From positions 1-64,000 of the forward strand of contig NZ_SORF01000007.1 of the NCBI RefSeq assembly GCF_004366795.1: DNA of 64,000 bases, written 5' to 3'. The notes under the pieces were generated by a model. It was not told where the DNA came from. It did not search any database and saw nothing but the letters and a program-made list of their open reading frames with translations. Every line of letters starts with the position of its first letter. Position 1 is the stretch's first letter. Of this stretch, positions 18,301 through 27,372 are shown piece after piece. The DNA is from Alicyclobacillus sacchari. GTDB taxonomy: Bacteria > Bacillota > Bacilli > Alicyclobacillales > Alicyclobacillaceae. The translations under genes and the position numbers were made by a program.

Positions 18301-18719
18301 GCGGCGGATCCGAACGTAAACAGATGGATGACAGCGTTGAGCGCCTGCACCATCGCTTGTTGAGAGGCCGAAATAGATGACTCACTTGGATAGACGATCG
18401 CTTTCCAGTCGGCACCGGTGAGATTTTGTGTATCGGTAGCGGCATTTTTGACGGCTTGTAGTTCTGTTAGCGTCAGTGCGTCATGGATGGCAGAGATGTT
18501 TGTTGTGAAATGGGTGACCAGCGCGTTTCCTGTGGCTGAGCTTGGTTGGTTGTCGAGGGCCTTCTTGTTGGTGGTATATAAGGATGGGCGCCCTGCTGAT
18601 GAGTGCTTTACAGCATGTACAGAGTCTTTGACTGCCGAGTCAGACGCCAATGCGGTTGGAATCAACATCGTCCCGATGGCCAACCACGCGGCTGCGGCCG
18701 TGGCAATTTGCCTCTTCAA
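15342..18719 (-). CDS. Secreted GH51-like glycosidase (CelB-type endoglucanase/arabinofuranosidase)
   Basis: A secreted 1125-residue glycoside hydrolase. Start TTG 18719 follows GGGGGG; the signal peptide runs LKRQIATAAAAWLAIGTM to ALAS. Residues about 40-270 form an Ala/Gln-rich helical region of unknown role. The GH51-like (beta/alpha)8 domain follows, with the acid/base Glu in WEIGNEIYG near residue 386 and the nucleophile Glu in VTETNN near residue 530. A beta-sandwich domain ends in LPPYSVTDLLLKP. Then come three Ig-like/NEW3-like modules, two of them close repeats (KYGDIV and PGDTVTITTTFKNVSS). A. acidocaldarius CelB is an endoglucanase resembling GH51 arabinofuranosidases and is the nearest known relative by architecture. 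Beta-glucan or arabinoxylan is the likely substrate. Divergent from a LacI gene with shared operators. Confidence 0.87.
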   Translation of the reverse strand: MKRQIATAAAAWLAIGTMLIPTALASDSAVKDSVHAVKHSSAGRPSLYTTNKKALDNQPSSATGNALVTHFTTNISAIHDALTLTELQAVKNAATDTQNLTGADWKAIVYPSESSISASQQAMVQALNAVIHLFTFGSAAVDGENVQQSLTAIQAAVPQLNPQTVYRLYMSFLASIGGQSKTILAGQTDSQVMAEAWKSAVTMNPDILILLQKFGITPDGLGQIWSAYESRVDSSGAAQSGFLTRVVTNYLKVGAPTGHATVTVNAASSTGTIPTTAFGINAAVWDSGLENPTLISLTKALAPDLLRYPGGSISDNYDWETNTRNDGGYVNPDDTFDHFMTFAHNTGSQPIITVNYGTGTPAEAAAWVKYANVTNHYNVKYWEIGNEIYGNGYYNGNGWEADDHAVQGKPEKGNPGLSPQTYASNAEQYIQQMKAQDPSIQIGAVLTMPYNWPWGATVNGNDDWNSTVLKAIGKDIDFVDVHWYPESPGQETDAGLLADTDQIPAMITELRKEIDEYAGSNAKNVQIFVTETNNTSSTPGQQSNNLVNALYLADDLTGFVQAGVQNVDWWDLLNSAGDGYNSPTLYGQNLFGDEGLLSSGQTSPKGAVEPPADTPLPTYYGYQMVADFAKPGDTMLGTLSSASEIDTHAVKLPNGDLSLMLVNRDPSNIYDVSLNLEGYSPALIEKSEIYGEGSPSVTNTAQLPFTNTVKLPPYSVTDLLLKPALPGVTKQQISDHTTISASSIAAGQTETITSTFTNHGGYVPDATLDLEVYDATGDLVAQQIVPHVSLPSGGSKEVTWNWVTPNNQQTFTVEAYAFSAIGGLVYDADRSAATFAVTPPPLTKYGDIVATNTEVTVSGADEGTYNIPDNNGQYQNGPTIKISPGDTVTITTTFKNVSSFDFLQNAILDMEIDPGAFQYFTQSNNLAPGQTITLTKTWIVPSSLASGNYELGFQADNNNSWGGSNNCYYQPNVATFAMTNTNGAKPAAKYGDIVTGDTTIRVNDTVYNVPAPDSSGHYPSGTSVAVHPGDTVTITTTFKNVSSSDYLQDGLLDIEVDDSSGAAFQQTVQHVTLNPNDTKTVSVTWNVPSSQANGTYSMVFQAFDNSDWTGNCYYTNGGVADVDIG
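15595..16070. repeat. Near-identical 44-bp direct repeats in the glycosidase C-terminal modules
   Basis: Positions 15595-15638 and 16027-16070 are the same except for one base. They encode the PGDTVTITTTFKNVSS core of the last two modules. The DNA identity, higher than that of the surrounding module sequence, suggests recent duplication or gene conversion. Confidence 0.75.
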
Positions 18720-18844
18720 ATGTACCCCCCCTGGAATGGGTATGGTTGTAACCACAACGGTTGTTGCATTGTTTTGGAGCCCTAGAACTCGATCACCCCT
18801 TAGAAGAGAGAATTGGCATGTCTGTAAGCGCATTCAATAAATCC

Positions 18845-18900
18845 CTAAATCGATTTAGCAAAATCGATTTACTTTCGTTATAGCGTCATTCGTCTATAAT
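18845..18900. promoter_or_regulatory. Twin LacI-type operators and lacI promoter
   Basis: A perfect 14-bp palindrome CTAAATCGATTTAG at 18845-18858 is followed by AAATCGATTT at 18861-18870; their CG centres are 14 bp apart. Central-CG palindromes are the normal operators of LacI/GalR repressors. A TATAAT at 18895-18900 serves the plus-strand regulator gene, with no strong -35. The sites lie in the divergent control region of the glycosidase and the regulator, so both genes could be repressed together. Confidence 0.7.
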
Positions 18901-19014
18901 GTCAATTAGCAAACCTGTATGGGTTCACCATCGCCATCGTCAAGGGTATAACCATGCAGGCTGAACAACGGGTCAGTCTTGAAGTGAGCATGTATACAAG
19001 GGGGGATTTGACAG

Positions 19015-20028
19015 TTGGCGACGGTGAAGGACATCGCACGTTTGGCGGGAGTGTCTCCGACAACTGTGTCGTGGGCGTTAAACGGCAAGCGCGTCAGCGA
19101 GGAATCGCTGCGGCGCGTTTTGGAGGCAGCGCAAGCACTGAACTATCATCCGAAACTGAGCGCACGTAGCCTGCGCGCAGGCAAAGTGTTTTCGATCGGT
19201 TTTTACATTGTGAACCCAAGCCTGGATCCACGACTCAACGGCTACCTGTTTCCTATGTTGGCGGGCATCTCAAAGGTCTTGGCCAGCGACGGGTATTCTA
19301 TGCAGTTCGATATCATCACTCCGTCTACCATTGACGTGTTAATCAAAAAGGCCTTGGAGCATGCCGTCGATGGCATGCTTGTGCTTCCGCAATTTTCGGG
19401 CGTTACGGAGCAGATCATGCGAGATCTCCCACATGACTTTCCAGTGGTATTTATGCAATCTGATCCGGCCACTAAGCCTCGCCATTGTGTCGCAATCGAT
19501 CAAATGAAAGGTGTAAACTTGGCCATTCGCTATCTTCACGCGCAGGGACATCGTGAGATTGGAATGATCGCGGGGCCGGTAGAACATGTCGACAACGTTT
19601 TGCGGATGCAGTCTGCCTATCAGACGATGCAGGAGCTCGATTTAGCATGGAAGAGCGTGTGGGTGCAGCAAGGGGACTTTGATATCGAGAGCGGTTATGC
19701 GGGCATGAAGCGCATTTTGGACGCGGACAAGAAACCCAGCGCCATATTCTGTTTTAACGACTATATGGCCATTGGCGCATTGCGGGCCGCATCGGAAGTT
19801 GGATTGAACGTGCCGCATGACATTTCCATCCTCGGTTTTGACGATACCGACGTTGCTGAGGCTAGCAGCCCAGCCTTGACGACGATTCAACAGCCTGTGT
19901 TTGAGCAGGGACAGAGGGCGGCCAGTATGTTGATGACAATGATTAAGGGAGAAGAGCTAGCGGCTGCTGTCGAGTGGATCTCGCCTATCGTTGTGGAGCG
20001 CGCATCTGTTGAAAGGGCGGGATCGTAA
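19015..20028 (+). CDS. LacI/GalR-family transcriptional regulator
   Basis: A 337-residue repressor. Residues 1-55 form the DNA-binding domain (ATVKDIARLAGVSPTTVSWAL, with hinge helix LSARSLRAGK); W replaces the more usual R in the VS.(A/R)VLN stretch. The rest is a periplasmic-binding-protein-like sugar sensor (RHCVAIDQMKGVNLAIRYL and later SILGFDDTDVAEASSPALTT). TTG 19015 follows GGGGGG at nine bases. It is divergent from the secreted glycosidase with paired operators between, so it probably responds to an oligosaccharide released by that enzyme and represses itself. glpP begins four bases after its stop, suggesting co-transcription. Confidence 0.93.
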   Translation: MATVKDIARLAGVSPTTVSWALNGKRVSEESLRRVLEAAQALNYHPKLSARSLRAGKVFSIGFYIVNPSLDPRLNGYLFPMLAGISKVLASDGYSMQFDIITPSTIDVLIKKALEHAVDGMLVLPQFSGVTEQIMRDLPHDFPVVFMQSDPATKPRHCVAIDQMKGVNLAIRYLHAQGHREIGMIAGPVEHVDNVLRMQSAYQTMQELDLAWKSVWVQQGDFDIESGYAGMKRILDADKKPSAIFCFNDYMAIGALRAASEVGLNVPHDISILGFDDTDVAEASSPALTTIQQPVFEQGQRAASMLMTMIKGEELAAAVEWISPIVVERASVERAGS

Positions 20029-20031
20029 GCG

Positions 20032-20580
20032 ATGCATTTTGACGGGCAAGCGGTATTGCCGGCTGTGCGCAGCTTAAAAGATTACGAGTCGTTGATGGAC
20101 GGCCATTCCACGTACGTCGTGTTGCTCGAAAGCAATCTGTCTGCCTTGCCCAGTCTGGTGCGCATGGCAAATAAGCATCAGAAAAAGGTGATTCTGCATG
20201 CAGATTTAATTCAAGGGCTAAAACACGACGAGGCTGCGACACAGTTTTTGTGCCAAATGATCCGCCCTTTTGGCCTCATCTCCACGCATGCCTCTGTGAT
20301 TGCAACCGCGAAGAGACAAGGTGTGCTTGCGGTGCAACGCGTTTTTCTTATCGACTCGCACAGCCTGCGTACGAGTTATCGCATCCTGGATCAGGCAAAT
20401 CCAGATTACCTCGAGGTGTTGCCTGGCTTGCTGCCGCATCTGATTGCCGAGATCCGCGAGAGGACGAAGATTCCGATTCTGGCCGGCGGATTCATTCGTA
20501 CCAGGGACGAAGTGGAAGCAGCCTTGGCGGCAGGTGCCACTGCCGTAACATCGTCAGTCAAAGAACTGTGGGAGTCCTAA
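20032..20580 (+). CDS. glpP: Glycerol-3-phosphate responsive antiterminator
   Basis: An RNA-binding antiterminator of 182 residues. In Bacillus subtilis GlpP, when bound to glycerol 3-phosphate, lets transcription pass terminators in the glpFK and glpD leaders and stabilises glpD mRNA. The protein is a small TIM-barrel: VVLLESNLSALPSLV, KKVILHADLIQGL, FGLISTHASVI, VFLIDSHSL, DYLEVLPGLLP and KIPILAGGFI follow in family order. It begins four bases after the LacI gene and lacks a strong ribosome site, so it may be translationally coupled to it. It is cut off from glpF by an IS remnant but its target leaders are still recognisable downstream. Confidence 0.93.
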   Translation: MHFDGQAVLPAVRSLKDYESLMDGHSTYVVLLESNLSALPSLVRMANKHQKKVILHADLIQGLKHDEAATQFLCQMIRPFGLISTHASVIATAKRQGVLAVQRVFLIDSHSLRTSYRILDQANPDYLEVLPGLLPHLIAEIRERTKIPILAGGFIRTRDEVEAALAAGATAVTSSVKELWES

Positions 20581-20657
20581 TGCGCTCGCGTAGGCTGGAC
20601 AGTTGTGAGGACCAATGGATAGATATCCATGCATGATATGGATGGGAAATAAAGTAT

Positions 20658-21504
20658 GAGCCTTTTGCAGATTTCTAAGTCCTTGTAGGGCAAGGGATTT
20701 CGGGGTATAAAAAACGACTTCACCCCAAGCTTTGAGGGGATTTCAGGTTTAGAAACCAAAATCCCTACAGGACGGAAATCCACCTGTATTTTCTTCAAAA
20801 ATTCCTGTTTTCCTTCGAAGAGTGGCTAGAAATTGAACCTAGTGAACGGCAGTCGCGAATTCAGGAGACGGCAACGCCAACTGGGTGCCAAGTACGACAC
20901 GTTTGGGAACAAGCTGACGTGGTTTGGGTACAAGGTTCATCTTGCAGTGGATGCCAAAAGCGAACTTCCGATTGCCTTGGACGTAACACCTGCCAACGTA
21001 TACGACGGCGAAATGGCTATACCGCTCATGAAGGAGATCCACGAGCGTAACTGGCGATTCCAATTCGTCATGATGGACGCTGGTTATGACCAGGCAAAGA
21101 ACGGTGAAGCTGCTCGTCAGTACGGTGCGCAGGCCATCATCGCATTGAACAAACGAGGCGAAAAGGAACCCCCTATCGGCATCGCATCCGACGGAACGCT
21201 CCGCTGCTCGATGGGTTACGACGCAGAAAGAGCGTCTCACGATGAACGACGCGCACGTACGAGGCATCCAGAAGGTCACGATCCACGTCTACATCAACGC
21301 CGTTGTTCTACTGGCGGCGGCTTTGGCGGTCAGCGCGGCCAGGCGAGAGAAGGAGAGCGCCTAAGCCACCCAGCAGTTTGCTTGCAATGGATTACACGCA
21401 TCGTGGCGATCATGTCCTGCTTTCAAAAATTGTAATACCAATCCGTCGGTGCGGTATCAGTTCGTTTTTTGATTTGATCAAATCGGCCATTCTGCAAAAG
21501 GCTC
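20658..21504. mobile_element. Degenerate insertion sequence between glpP and glpF
   Basis: GAGCCTTTTGCAGA at 20658-20671 and its perfect complement at 21491-21504 are 14-bp terminal inverted repeats of an 847-bp element. The flanks AAGTAT (20652-20657) and AAATAT (21505-21510) match at five of six bases and may be a decayed target duplication. The interior is a deleted DDE transposase gene. The right end lies only 20 bases before the cre/promoter of glpF, so the insertion separated glpP from glpF without destroying the promoter. Confidence 0.75.
20780..21364 (+). pseudogene. DDE transposase pseudogene (IS4/IS5-type)
   Basis: Broken transposase pieces lie in order but in different frames. An N-terminal scrap FEEWLEIEPSER is near 20816-20851. 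The central DDE region (GAKYDTFGNKLTWFGYKVHL, with VTPANVYDGEMAIPLMK and FVMMDAGYDQ) runs from about 20880 to 21220. A C-terminal scrap KVTIHVYINAVVLLAAALAV ends at the TAA at 21364. Frameshifts and internal deletions separate them, so no functional protein can be made. Confidence 0.75.
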
Positions 21505-21524
21505 AAATATAAAAGCTTTCGATA

Positions 21525-21561
21525 TGAAAGCCTTTACAACACGAATGAAAACGGGTATGAT
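21525..21561 (+). promoter_or_regulatory. glpF promoter with overlapping cre-like site
   Basis: TTTACA at 21533-21538 and TATGAT at 21556-21561 are separated by 17 bp. TGAAAGCCTTTACA at 21525-21538 matches the CcpA cre consensus TGWAANCGNTNWCA at all fixed positions except the central G, and covers the -35. Glucose repression of glycerol uptake by CcpA is therefore likely, as known for Bacillus glp genes. Confidence 0.65.
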
Positions 21562-21566
21562 GGTCT

Positions 21567-21651
21567 CAAGTTCATATCATGCCTCTGAGATTATGGAGAC
21601 GGCAGCAATGAGAGAGTGGTATTAACTACCGCCTGACGTTGTCTGCCGTCT
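21567..21651 (+). promoter_or_regulatory. glpF leader: GlpP-type antitermination site
   Basis: CAAGTTCATAT at 21567-21577 and TGAGAT at 21586-21591 are followed by a hairpin AGACGGCAG (21597-21605)/CTGCCGTCT (21643-21651) with a weak T-rich tail. The same two sequence blocks precede the terminator ahead of glpD. Transcription leader with an inverted repeat is the known GlpP target arrangement in Bacillus; that this is the binding site is inference from the shared motif and the presence of glpP. Confidence 0.6.
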
Positions 21652-21772
21652 ATTTGTGTCTCAGGGACGCCTCGGCGCTTGGCTGGATTTGTGCAGAGTG
21701 CACAGGTTAGCCCGTTGGTTCATCGATCCGGACGTTGGATCAACACACAAGCCGAGTCATAGAGGGGGGTAC

Positions 21773-22606
21773 ATGGTGAGAGAAACTGTATGGGGCGAGT
21801 ATTTGGCCGAAGTGATTGGCACTGCATTCCTGCTGATGGTCGGCGACAGTGTTGCTGCAATGGCTATTGTCTATAACGCGTTTTCTGGGGACTACTGGGG
21901 CATTTGTATTTTGTGGGGCTTGGGTGTCACGATGGCTTGCTATTTGGTTGGGGCCATCTCAGGGGCACATCTCAATCCGGCCGTTACCGTCGCGTTTGCT
22001 GTGTATGGAGGATTTTCATGGAAGAAGGTGCCGGGATTCATTGTATCTCAAGTGATCGGCGGCTTTCTCGGTGGTGCGCTGACCTACGTCTTGTTCAGCC
22101 CTGCCATCAACGCCTACAACGCGGCGCATCACGCCGTTCGCAATGCAACGTCCGGCCTTACGACATCTGGCATCTTCTTCACGCATCCGAATGTTGGAAT
22201 TACGACAGGGCACGCATTCGTAGACGAAGTGATTTTAACCGGTGCGCTGGTGATTGGCATTCTGGCGCTCAGTGATGCGTACAACTCGAACGGACAATTA
22301 GGCAAGATCCAGCCTTTGATCGTCGGGCTGCTGGTAGCTATGGTTGGTGGTTTCGGCGGCGAGTTGGAGGCTTGGGCACTCAATCCGGCACGTGATCTCG
22401 GTCCGCGCATTTTTGCTTGGTTTGCCGGATGGGGGCAGAACGCTTTCCCAGGGCCCAATGGCTACTGGTGGGTACCAATTGTGGCGCCGATTCTCGGCGG
22501 GATTGTTGCTGGAGCGATTTATAACTTCCTTTTGCGCCCGTTCATGCCGGGCAATCCGAAGCGTGCAAAAGTCGCTGGACCCGTGCAGACGACTGTTCAG
22601 GCGTGA
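21773..22606 (+). CDS. glpF: Glycerol uptake facilitator (aquaglyceroporin)
   Basis: A membrane channel of the MIP family that lets glycerol diffuse into the cell, where GlpK traps it. The two half-helix pore motifs are SGAHLNPAVT and WALNPARDLGPR; the Asp after the second NPAR is typical of glycerol channels rather than water-only aquaporins. It has six membrane helices and about 277 residues. ATG 21773 lies three bases after GAGGGGGG; GTG 21776, six bases after it, is an equally possible start. A long leader (about 200 bases) precedes it and glpK follows 41 bases later. Confidence 0.94.
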   Translation: MVRETVWGEYLAEVIGTAFLLMVGDSVAAMAIVYNAFSGDYWGICILWGLGVTMACYLVGAISGAHLNPAVTVAFAVYGGFSWKKVPGFIVSQVIGGFLGGALTYVLFSPAINAYNAAHHAVRNATSGLTTSGIFFTHPNVGITTGHAFVDEVILTGALVIGILALSDAYNSNGQLGKIQPLIVGLLVAMVGGFGGELEAWALNPARDLGPRIFAWFAGWGQNAFPGPNGYWWVPIVAPILGGIVAGAIYNFLLRPFMPGNPKRAKVAGPVQTTVQA

Positions 22607-22629
22607 TCGAAGAGAAATTCTGGGAATGA

Positions 22630-24192
<1,563 letters not shown>

Positions 24193-24212
24193 CAATGATC
24201 GCCGATTCGGCG

Positions 24213-24248
24213 TATGATATCCACAGATAGACAATCGGACCGATTGTC
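24213..24248 (+). promoter_or_regulatory. glpD promoter region with 19-bp palindrome
   Basis: A TATGAT box at 24213-24218 without a convincing -35 is followed by GACAATCGG-A-CCGATTGTC at 24230-24248, a perfect palindrome around one base. The palindrome sits at the expected transcription start, just before the GlpP motif, and could be an operator or an additional RNA hairpin. Confidence 0.45.
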
Positions 24249-24254
24249 ACTTGC

Positions 24255-24338
24255 CAAGTTCATATGAGACTGGTTGAGATCATGAGAGAACCACAAGTCA
24301 GGTGCACAAGAGTGCGCTTGGTTTGTGGTTTTTCTTTT
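24255..24338 (+). promoter_or_regulatory. glpD leader: GlpP-type antitermination site and terminator
   Basis: CAAGTTCATAT at 24255-24265 and TGAGAT at 24275-24280 repeat the glpF leader motif. They are followed by AACCACAA (24289-24296) pairing with TTGTGGTT (24323-24330) and the run TTTCTTTT to 24338, a classic terminator ending one base before the glpD ribosome site. Without antitermination the gene should be off. Confidence 0.75.
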
Positions 24339-24353
24339 GGGGAGGAAGCGGCA

Positions 24354-26066
24354 GTGAGAGAGAGTGCATTTTCGTTTCGGAATCGGCAGGACATCAAACG
24401 CTCGTTGGCAAGCGAGAAGCTCGATGTGCTAATCATCGGCGGTGGCATTACAGGAGCAGGCATTCTTCTCGATGCCAGGGCTCGCGGGCTCAACGCCGCG
24501 GTCGTCGAAATGCAAGATTTCGCCGCTGGGACTTCGAATCGTTCAACAAAACTGGTGCACGGCGGTTTGCGTTATCTGAAGCAGTTTGAAGTCGGTTTGG
24601 TCGCCGAAGTCGGCAAGGAACGCGCCATCGTGTATGAGAATGGCCCACACATCACGACGCCGGTTTGGATGCTGCTTCCGATTATCGAGGGTGGCACGTA
24701 CGGTCGCTTGGCCACAAGTTTTGGTATTTACGTTTACGACAAGCTCGCTGGTGTGAAGCGTTCGGAACGGCGGAAGATGTTGAGCGTGGACGAGGCGCTT
24801 GCCAAGGAACCTTTGCTGCGGCGCGAAGGATTGAAAGGGGCAGGCTATTATGTCGAATACCGAACGGACGATGCCCGACTGACGCTCGAAATCCTGAAAG
24901 CGGCGGTCGATCGCGGAGCAAAGGCGCTTAACTACGCAAAGGTCACGAAGCTCCTATATCACGAAGGCCGCGTCGTCGGCGCGTCCATAGAGGACGTGCT
25001 CACGGGTGATACGCTTGACGTCTACGCGGAGAAGGTGGTCAATGCGACTGGACCGTGGGTCGACGAGCTGCGGGATATGGACGGTTCGAAGCAAGGCAAG
25101 ACGTTGCATCATACCAAGGGCGTTCATATCGTCGTGGATGGCGGGCGTTTTCCGCTTCGCAATTCGGTTTACTTCGACGTCCCGGACGGTCGCATGATTT
25201 TTGCGATCCCGCGTGAAGGTAAGACGTATATCGGAACGACCGATACCAACTACCATGGCGACTTGAAGAACCCGCGCGTGACACAGGAGGACAGGGATTA
25301 TCTGACTGCCTGCGTCAACGCGATGTTTCCATCTGTACGCTTGACGGACGCGGACATCGAAAGCAGCTGGGCAGGCGTGCGACCGTTAATTCACGAGGAG
25401 GGCAAGGATCCATCTGAAATCTCGCGCAAAGATGAGGTGTTTGTATCGGGCAGCGGCCTCATTACGATTGCCGGCGGCAAGCTCACGGGTTACCGGAAGA
25501 TGGCCGAAAAAGTTGTAACCATGATTGCGACCGACTTGGCCGCGCGCCGTGGTTGTACGTTCGCGCCCTGTGCCACGGATCACATCCCCTATTCGGGAGG
25601 TGACTTTGGCGGATCGGGCCAGATGCCAGCCTTTGTAGATAATCGCGTGCAACAAGGCACGGCCTTGGGGTTGACGGAGAGCGAGGCGCGTAGACTCGCC
25701 AGGCGCTACGGCACGAATGTCGACGCTGTGTACGCCTTGATTGCGGATGGGCGGGATAAGGCGGCGGCATCGGGCCTGTCGCTTGAGGTGTATGGGGCTT
25801 TGCAATATGCCCTGGTGTATGAAATGGCGATGACACCGTCCGACTTCTTTGTTCGCCGCACCGGGGCGCTTTACTTCGATATAGACTGGGTGCGCCGTTG
25901 GCAAGAACCTGTCGTCCGGTATATGGCTCAGGAGCTCGGTTGGACAGAGCGCGAAGTGGAACGTCATGCGGCCGATCTTGCACGCCAAATATGTGAAGCG
26001 ACGACCGTCGAAGGGGAACCCGGTTCCTCGTCGGCTGCAGACCGAGGAGCATATGTGGGAGCCTGA
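24354..26066 (+). CDS. glpD: Aerobic glycerol-3-phosphate dehydrogenase
   Basis: Membrane-associated FAD enzyme that oxidises glycerol 3-phosphate to dihydroxyacetone phosphate and passes electrons to quinone. Start GTG 24354 is chosen because GGGGAGG at 24339-24345 precedes it and the region upstream is the leader terminator. The FAD-binding motif is LDVLIIGGGITGAGILLDA, followed by the GlpD-specific SNRSTKLVHGGLRYLKQFE. Later motifs include IGTTDTNYHG, WAGVRPL and GGKLTGYRKMAE, and a C-terminal DAO_C helical domain. About 570 residues, normal length. Controlled by its own leader, it ends at a terminator. Confidence 0.95.
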   Translation: MRESAFSFRNRQDIKRSLASEKLDVLIIGGGITGAGILLDARARGLNAAVVEMQDFAAGTSNRSTKLVHGGLRYLKQFEVGLVAEVGKERAIVYENGPHITTPVWMLLPIIEGGTYGRLATSFGIYVYDKLAGVKRSERRKMLSVDEALAKEPLLRREGLKGAGYYVEYRTDDARLTLEILKAAVDRGAKALNYAKVTKLLYHEGRVVGASIEDVLTGDTLDVYAEKVVNATGPWVDELRDMDGSKQGKTLHHTKGVHIVVDGGRFPLRNSVYFDVPDGRMIFAIPREGKTYIGTTDTNYHGDLKNPRVTQEDRDYLTACVNAMFPSVRLTDADIESSWAGVRPLIHEEGKDPSEISRKDEVFVSGSGLITIAGGKLTGYRKMAEKVVTMIATDLAARRGCTFAPCATDHIPYSGGDFGGSGQMPAFVDNRVQQGTALGLTESEARRLARRYGTNVDAVYALIADGRDKAAASGLSLEVYGALQYALVYEMAMTPSDFFVRRTGALYFDIDWVRRWQEPVVRYMAQELGWTEREVERHAADLARQICEATTVEGEPGSSSAADRGAYVGA

Positions 26067-26152
26067 CACAAAGGGCCTGTTCGGGTGTAACATACCTATA
26101 GCGTCATTCGATTTGCAGGGGCCAGGCGCCTTTGGTTGCTTGGCTGGCGGCG

Positions 26153-26179
26153 GGGGACGGCGATTTTGCTGTCCCCATT
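26153..26179 (+). terminator. Terminator after glpD
   Basis: GGGGACGGC at 26153-26161 pairs with GCTGTCCCC at 26168-26176 (one G-T pair) around GATTTT, followed by ATTT. It lies just before the transporter gene that follows. Confidence 0.55.
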
Positions 26180-26203
26180 TCGCAAGAAAGGTTGTTTGCC
26201 CGA

Positions 26204-27232
26204 ATGCAGGCTCAACAGAAGACACACATCCGGATTTTCCGCCCAATGTTGTTGGGAATTCTCGCTTCCCTCTTTTTTGCGGTGACGTTCGTGTTCAACG
26301 AAGCGATGAGTCTGCGTGGGGGACCTTGGTTCTGGAGCGCCGCATTGCGGTACTTTTTCATGCTTCCATGTCTCATCGCGGTTGTGTCTTTGCGCGGTGG
26401 CTTGTCTGAATTATTGGAATCGATCCGTCATCATGGCCGGCAGTGGCTTGTTTGGGGAACGATTGGCTTCGGCCTGTTTTATGCGCCGCTCTGTTTTAGT
26501 TCTGCGTATGGACCGGCTTGGCTTGTGGCGGGATCGTGGCAAATCACCATTGTTTGCGGTGTGCTGCTCACTCCTTGGCTCTCGCCAAGGGGATCATCGG
26601 GGGTGCGTACGCGCTTGCCGCGCAGAGAGTTGGTCACGTCTACTGTCATTCTGTTGGGTGTCGCCCTCATGGAATCCGCACAGTCGACGCATGTGCGCCC
26701 GGGTGCATGGTTTGCCGCTTTTCTGCCCGTCGTTTTGGCCGCGATCGCGTATCCACTTGGCAACCGCAAGACCATGATGATGTTTTCGTCGTCGCTCGAT
26801 ACGTATCAGCGCTTGCTTGGTATGACGATTGGCAGCCTTCCGTTTTGGATCGCTCTATGCGCGATAGGTGTGCCGTTCGCTGGATGGCCGTCTCCCAGTC
26901 AGGTGCTTGGGTCACTGGTCGTGGCCTTGTCGTCCGGCGTGATCGCAACGGCATTATTCTTTGCTGCGACCGATATGGCCAGGAACTCTCCGAAGTGGCT
27001 GGCTGTCGTGGAGGCGACGCAGGCGGGGGAAGTGTTGTTCACACTCTTCGGCCAGATGCTGGTGTTGCCTGGTGCGGCGCCGACTCCCGCCGGATATGTT
27101 GGTATCGCGATCGTCGTCGCGGGATTGTGTGTACACAGTTTGCAGATGGGGCAATTCAAGCAGCGTGTGTCGCCGGAAGCAGCCGCGCGATCGGTTTCGT
27201 TGCGTGTCGACGGCGAGCCGTGGGACCAGTAG
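26204..27232 (+). CDS. Multidrug resistance efflux transporter family protein (DMT superfamily)
   Basis: A ten-helix membrane protein of about 342 residues, related to the drug/metabolite transporter superfamily and specifically to the multidrug resistance efflux family (EmrE-like duplicated). The start is ATG 26204 with AGAAAGG 11 bases upstream; an in-frame extension exists but overlaps the terminator. The N-terminal helix LLGILASLFFAVTFVFNEAM and the loop RGGPWFWSAALRYFFMLP match the family. Substrate unknown. It sits alone between the glp genes and the peptidase. Confidence 0.82.
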   Translation: MQAQQKTHIRIFRPMLLGILASLFFAVTFVFNEAMSLRGGPWFWSAALRYFFMLPCLIAVVSLRGGLSELLESIRHHGRQWLVWGTIGFGLFYAPLCFSSAYGPAWLVAGSWQITIVCGVLLTPWLSPRGSSGVRTRLPRRELVTSTVILLGVALMESAQSTHVRPGAWFAAFLPVVLAAIAYPLGNRKTMMMFSSSLDTYQRLLGMTIGSLPFWIALCAIGVPFAGWPSPSQVLGSLVVALSSGVIATALFFAATDMARNSPKWLAVVEATQAGEVLFTLFGQMLVLPGAAPTPAGYVGIAIVVAGLCVHSLQMGQFKQRVSPEAAARSVSLRVDGEPWDQ

Positions 27233-27372
27233 TGTTGGCACATTCGACAGAAGACTCCGGGATTCATCAAAAGTTGTGAGGATTCGAAAGAGGAAAGACA
27301 AGACACGATGCAGAAACAAGAGTACAAATCATGATGAAAGCGATTTTTACAACCAGAGTGGGGGAGTAGGTC

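Noticed and set aside
21601-21651. T-box-like sequence (AGTGGTATTAACTACCGCC) in the glpF leader
   Set aside because: It lacks the invariant T-box core and a specifier stem, and the downstream gene is a glycerol channel rather than an amino-acid gene. The pairing is explained by the leader hairpin.
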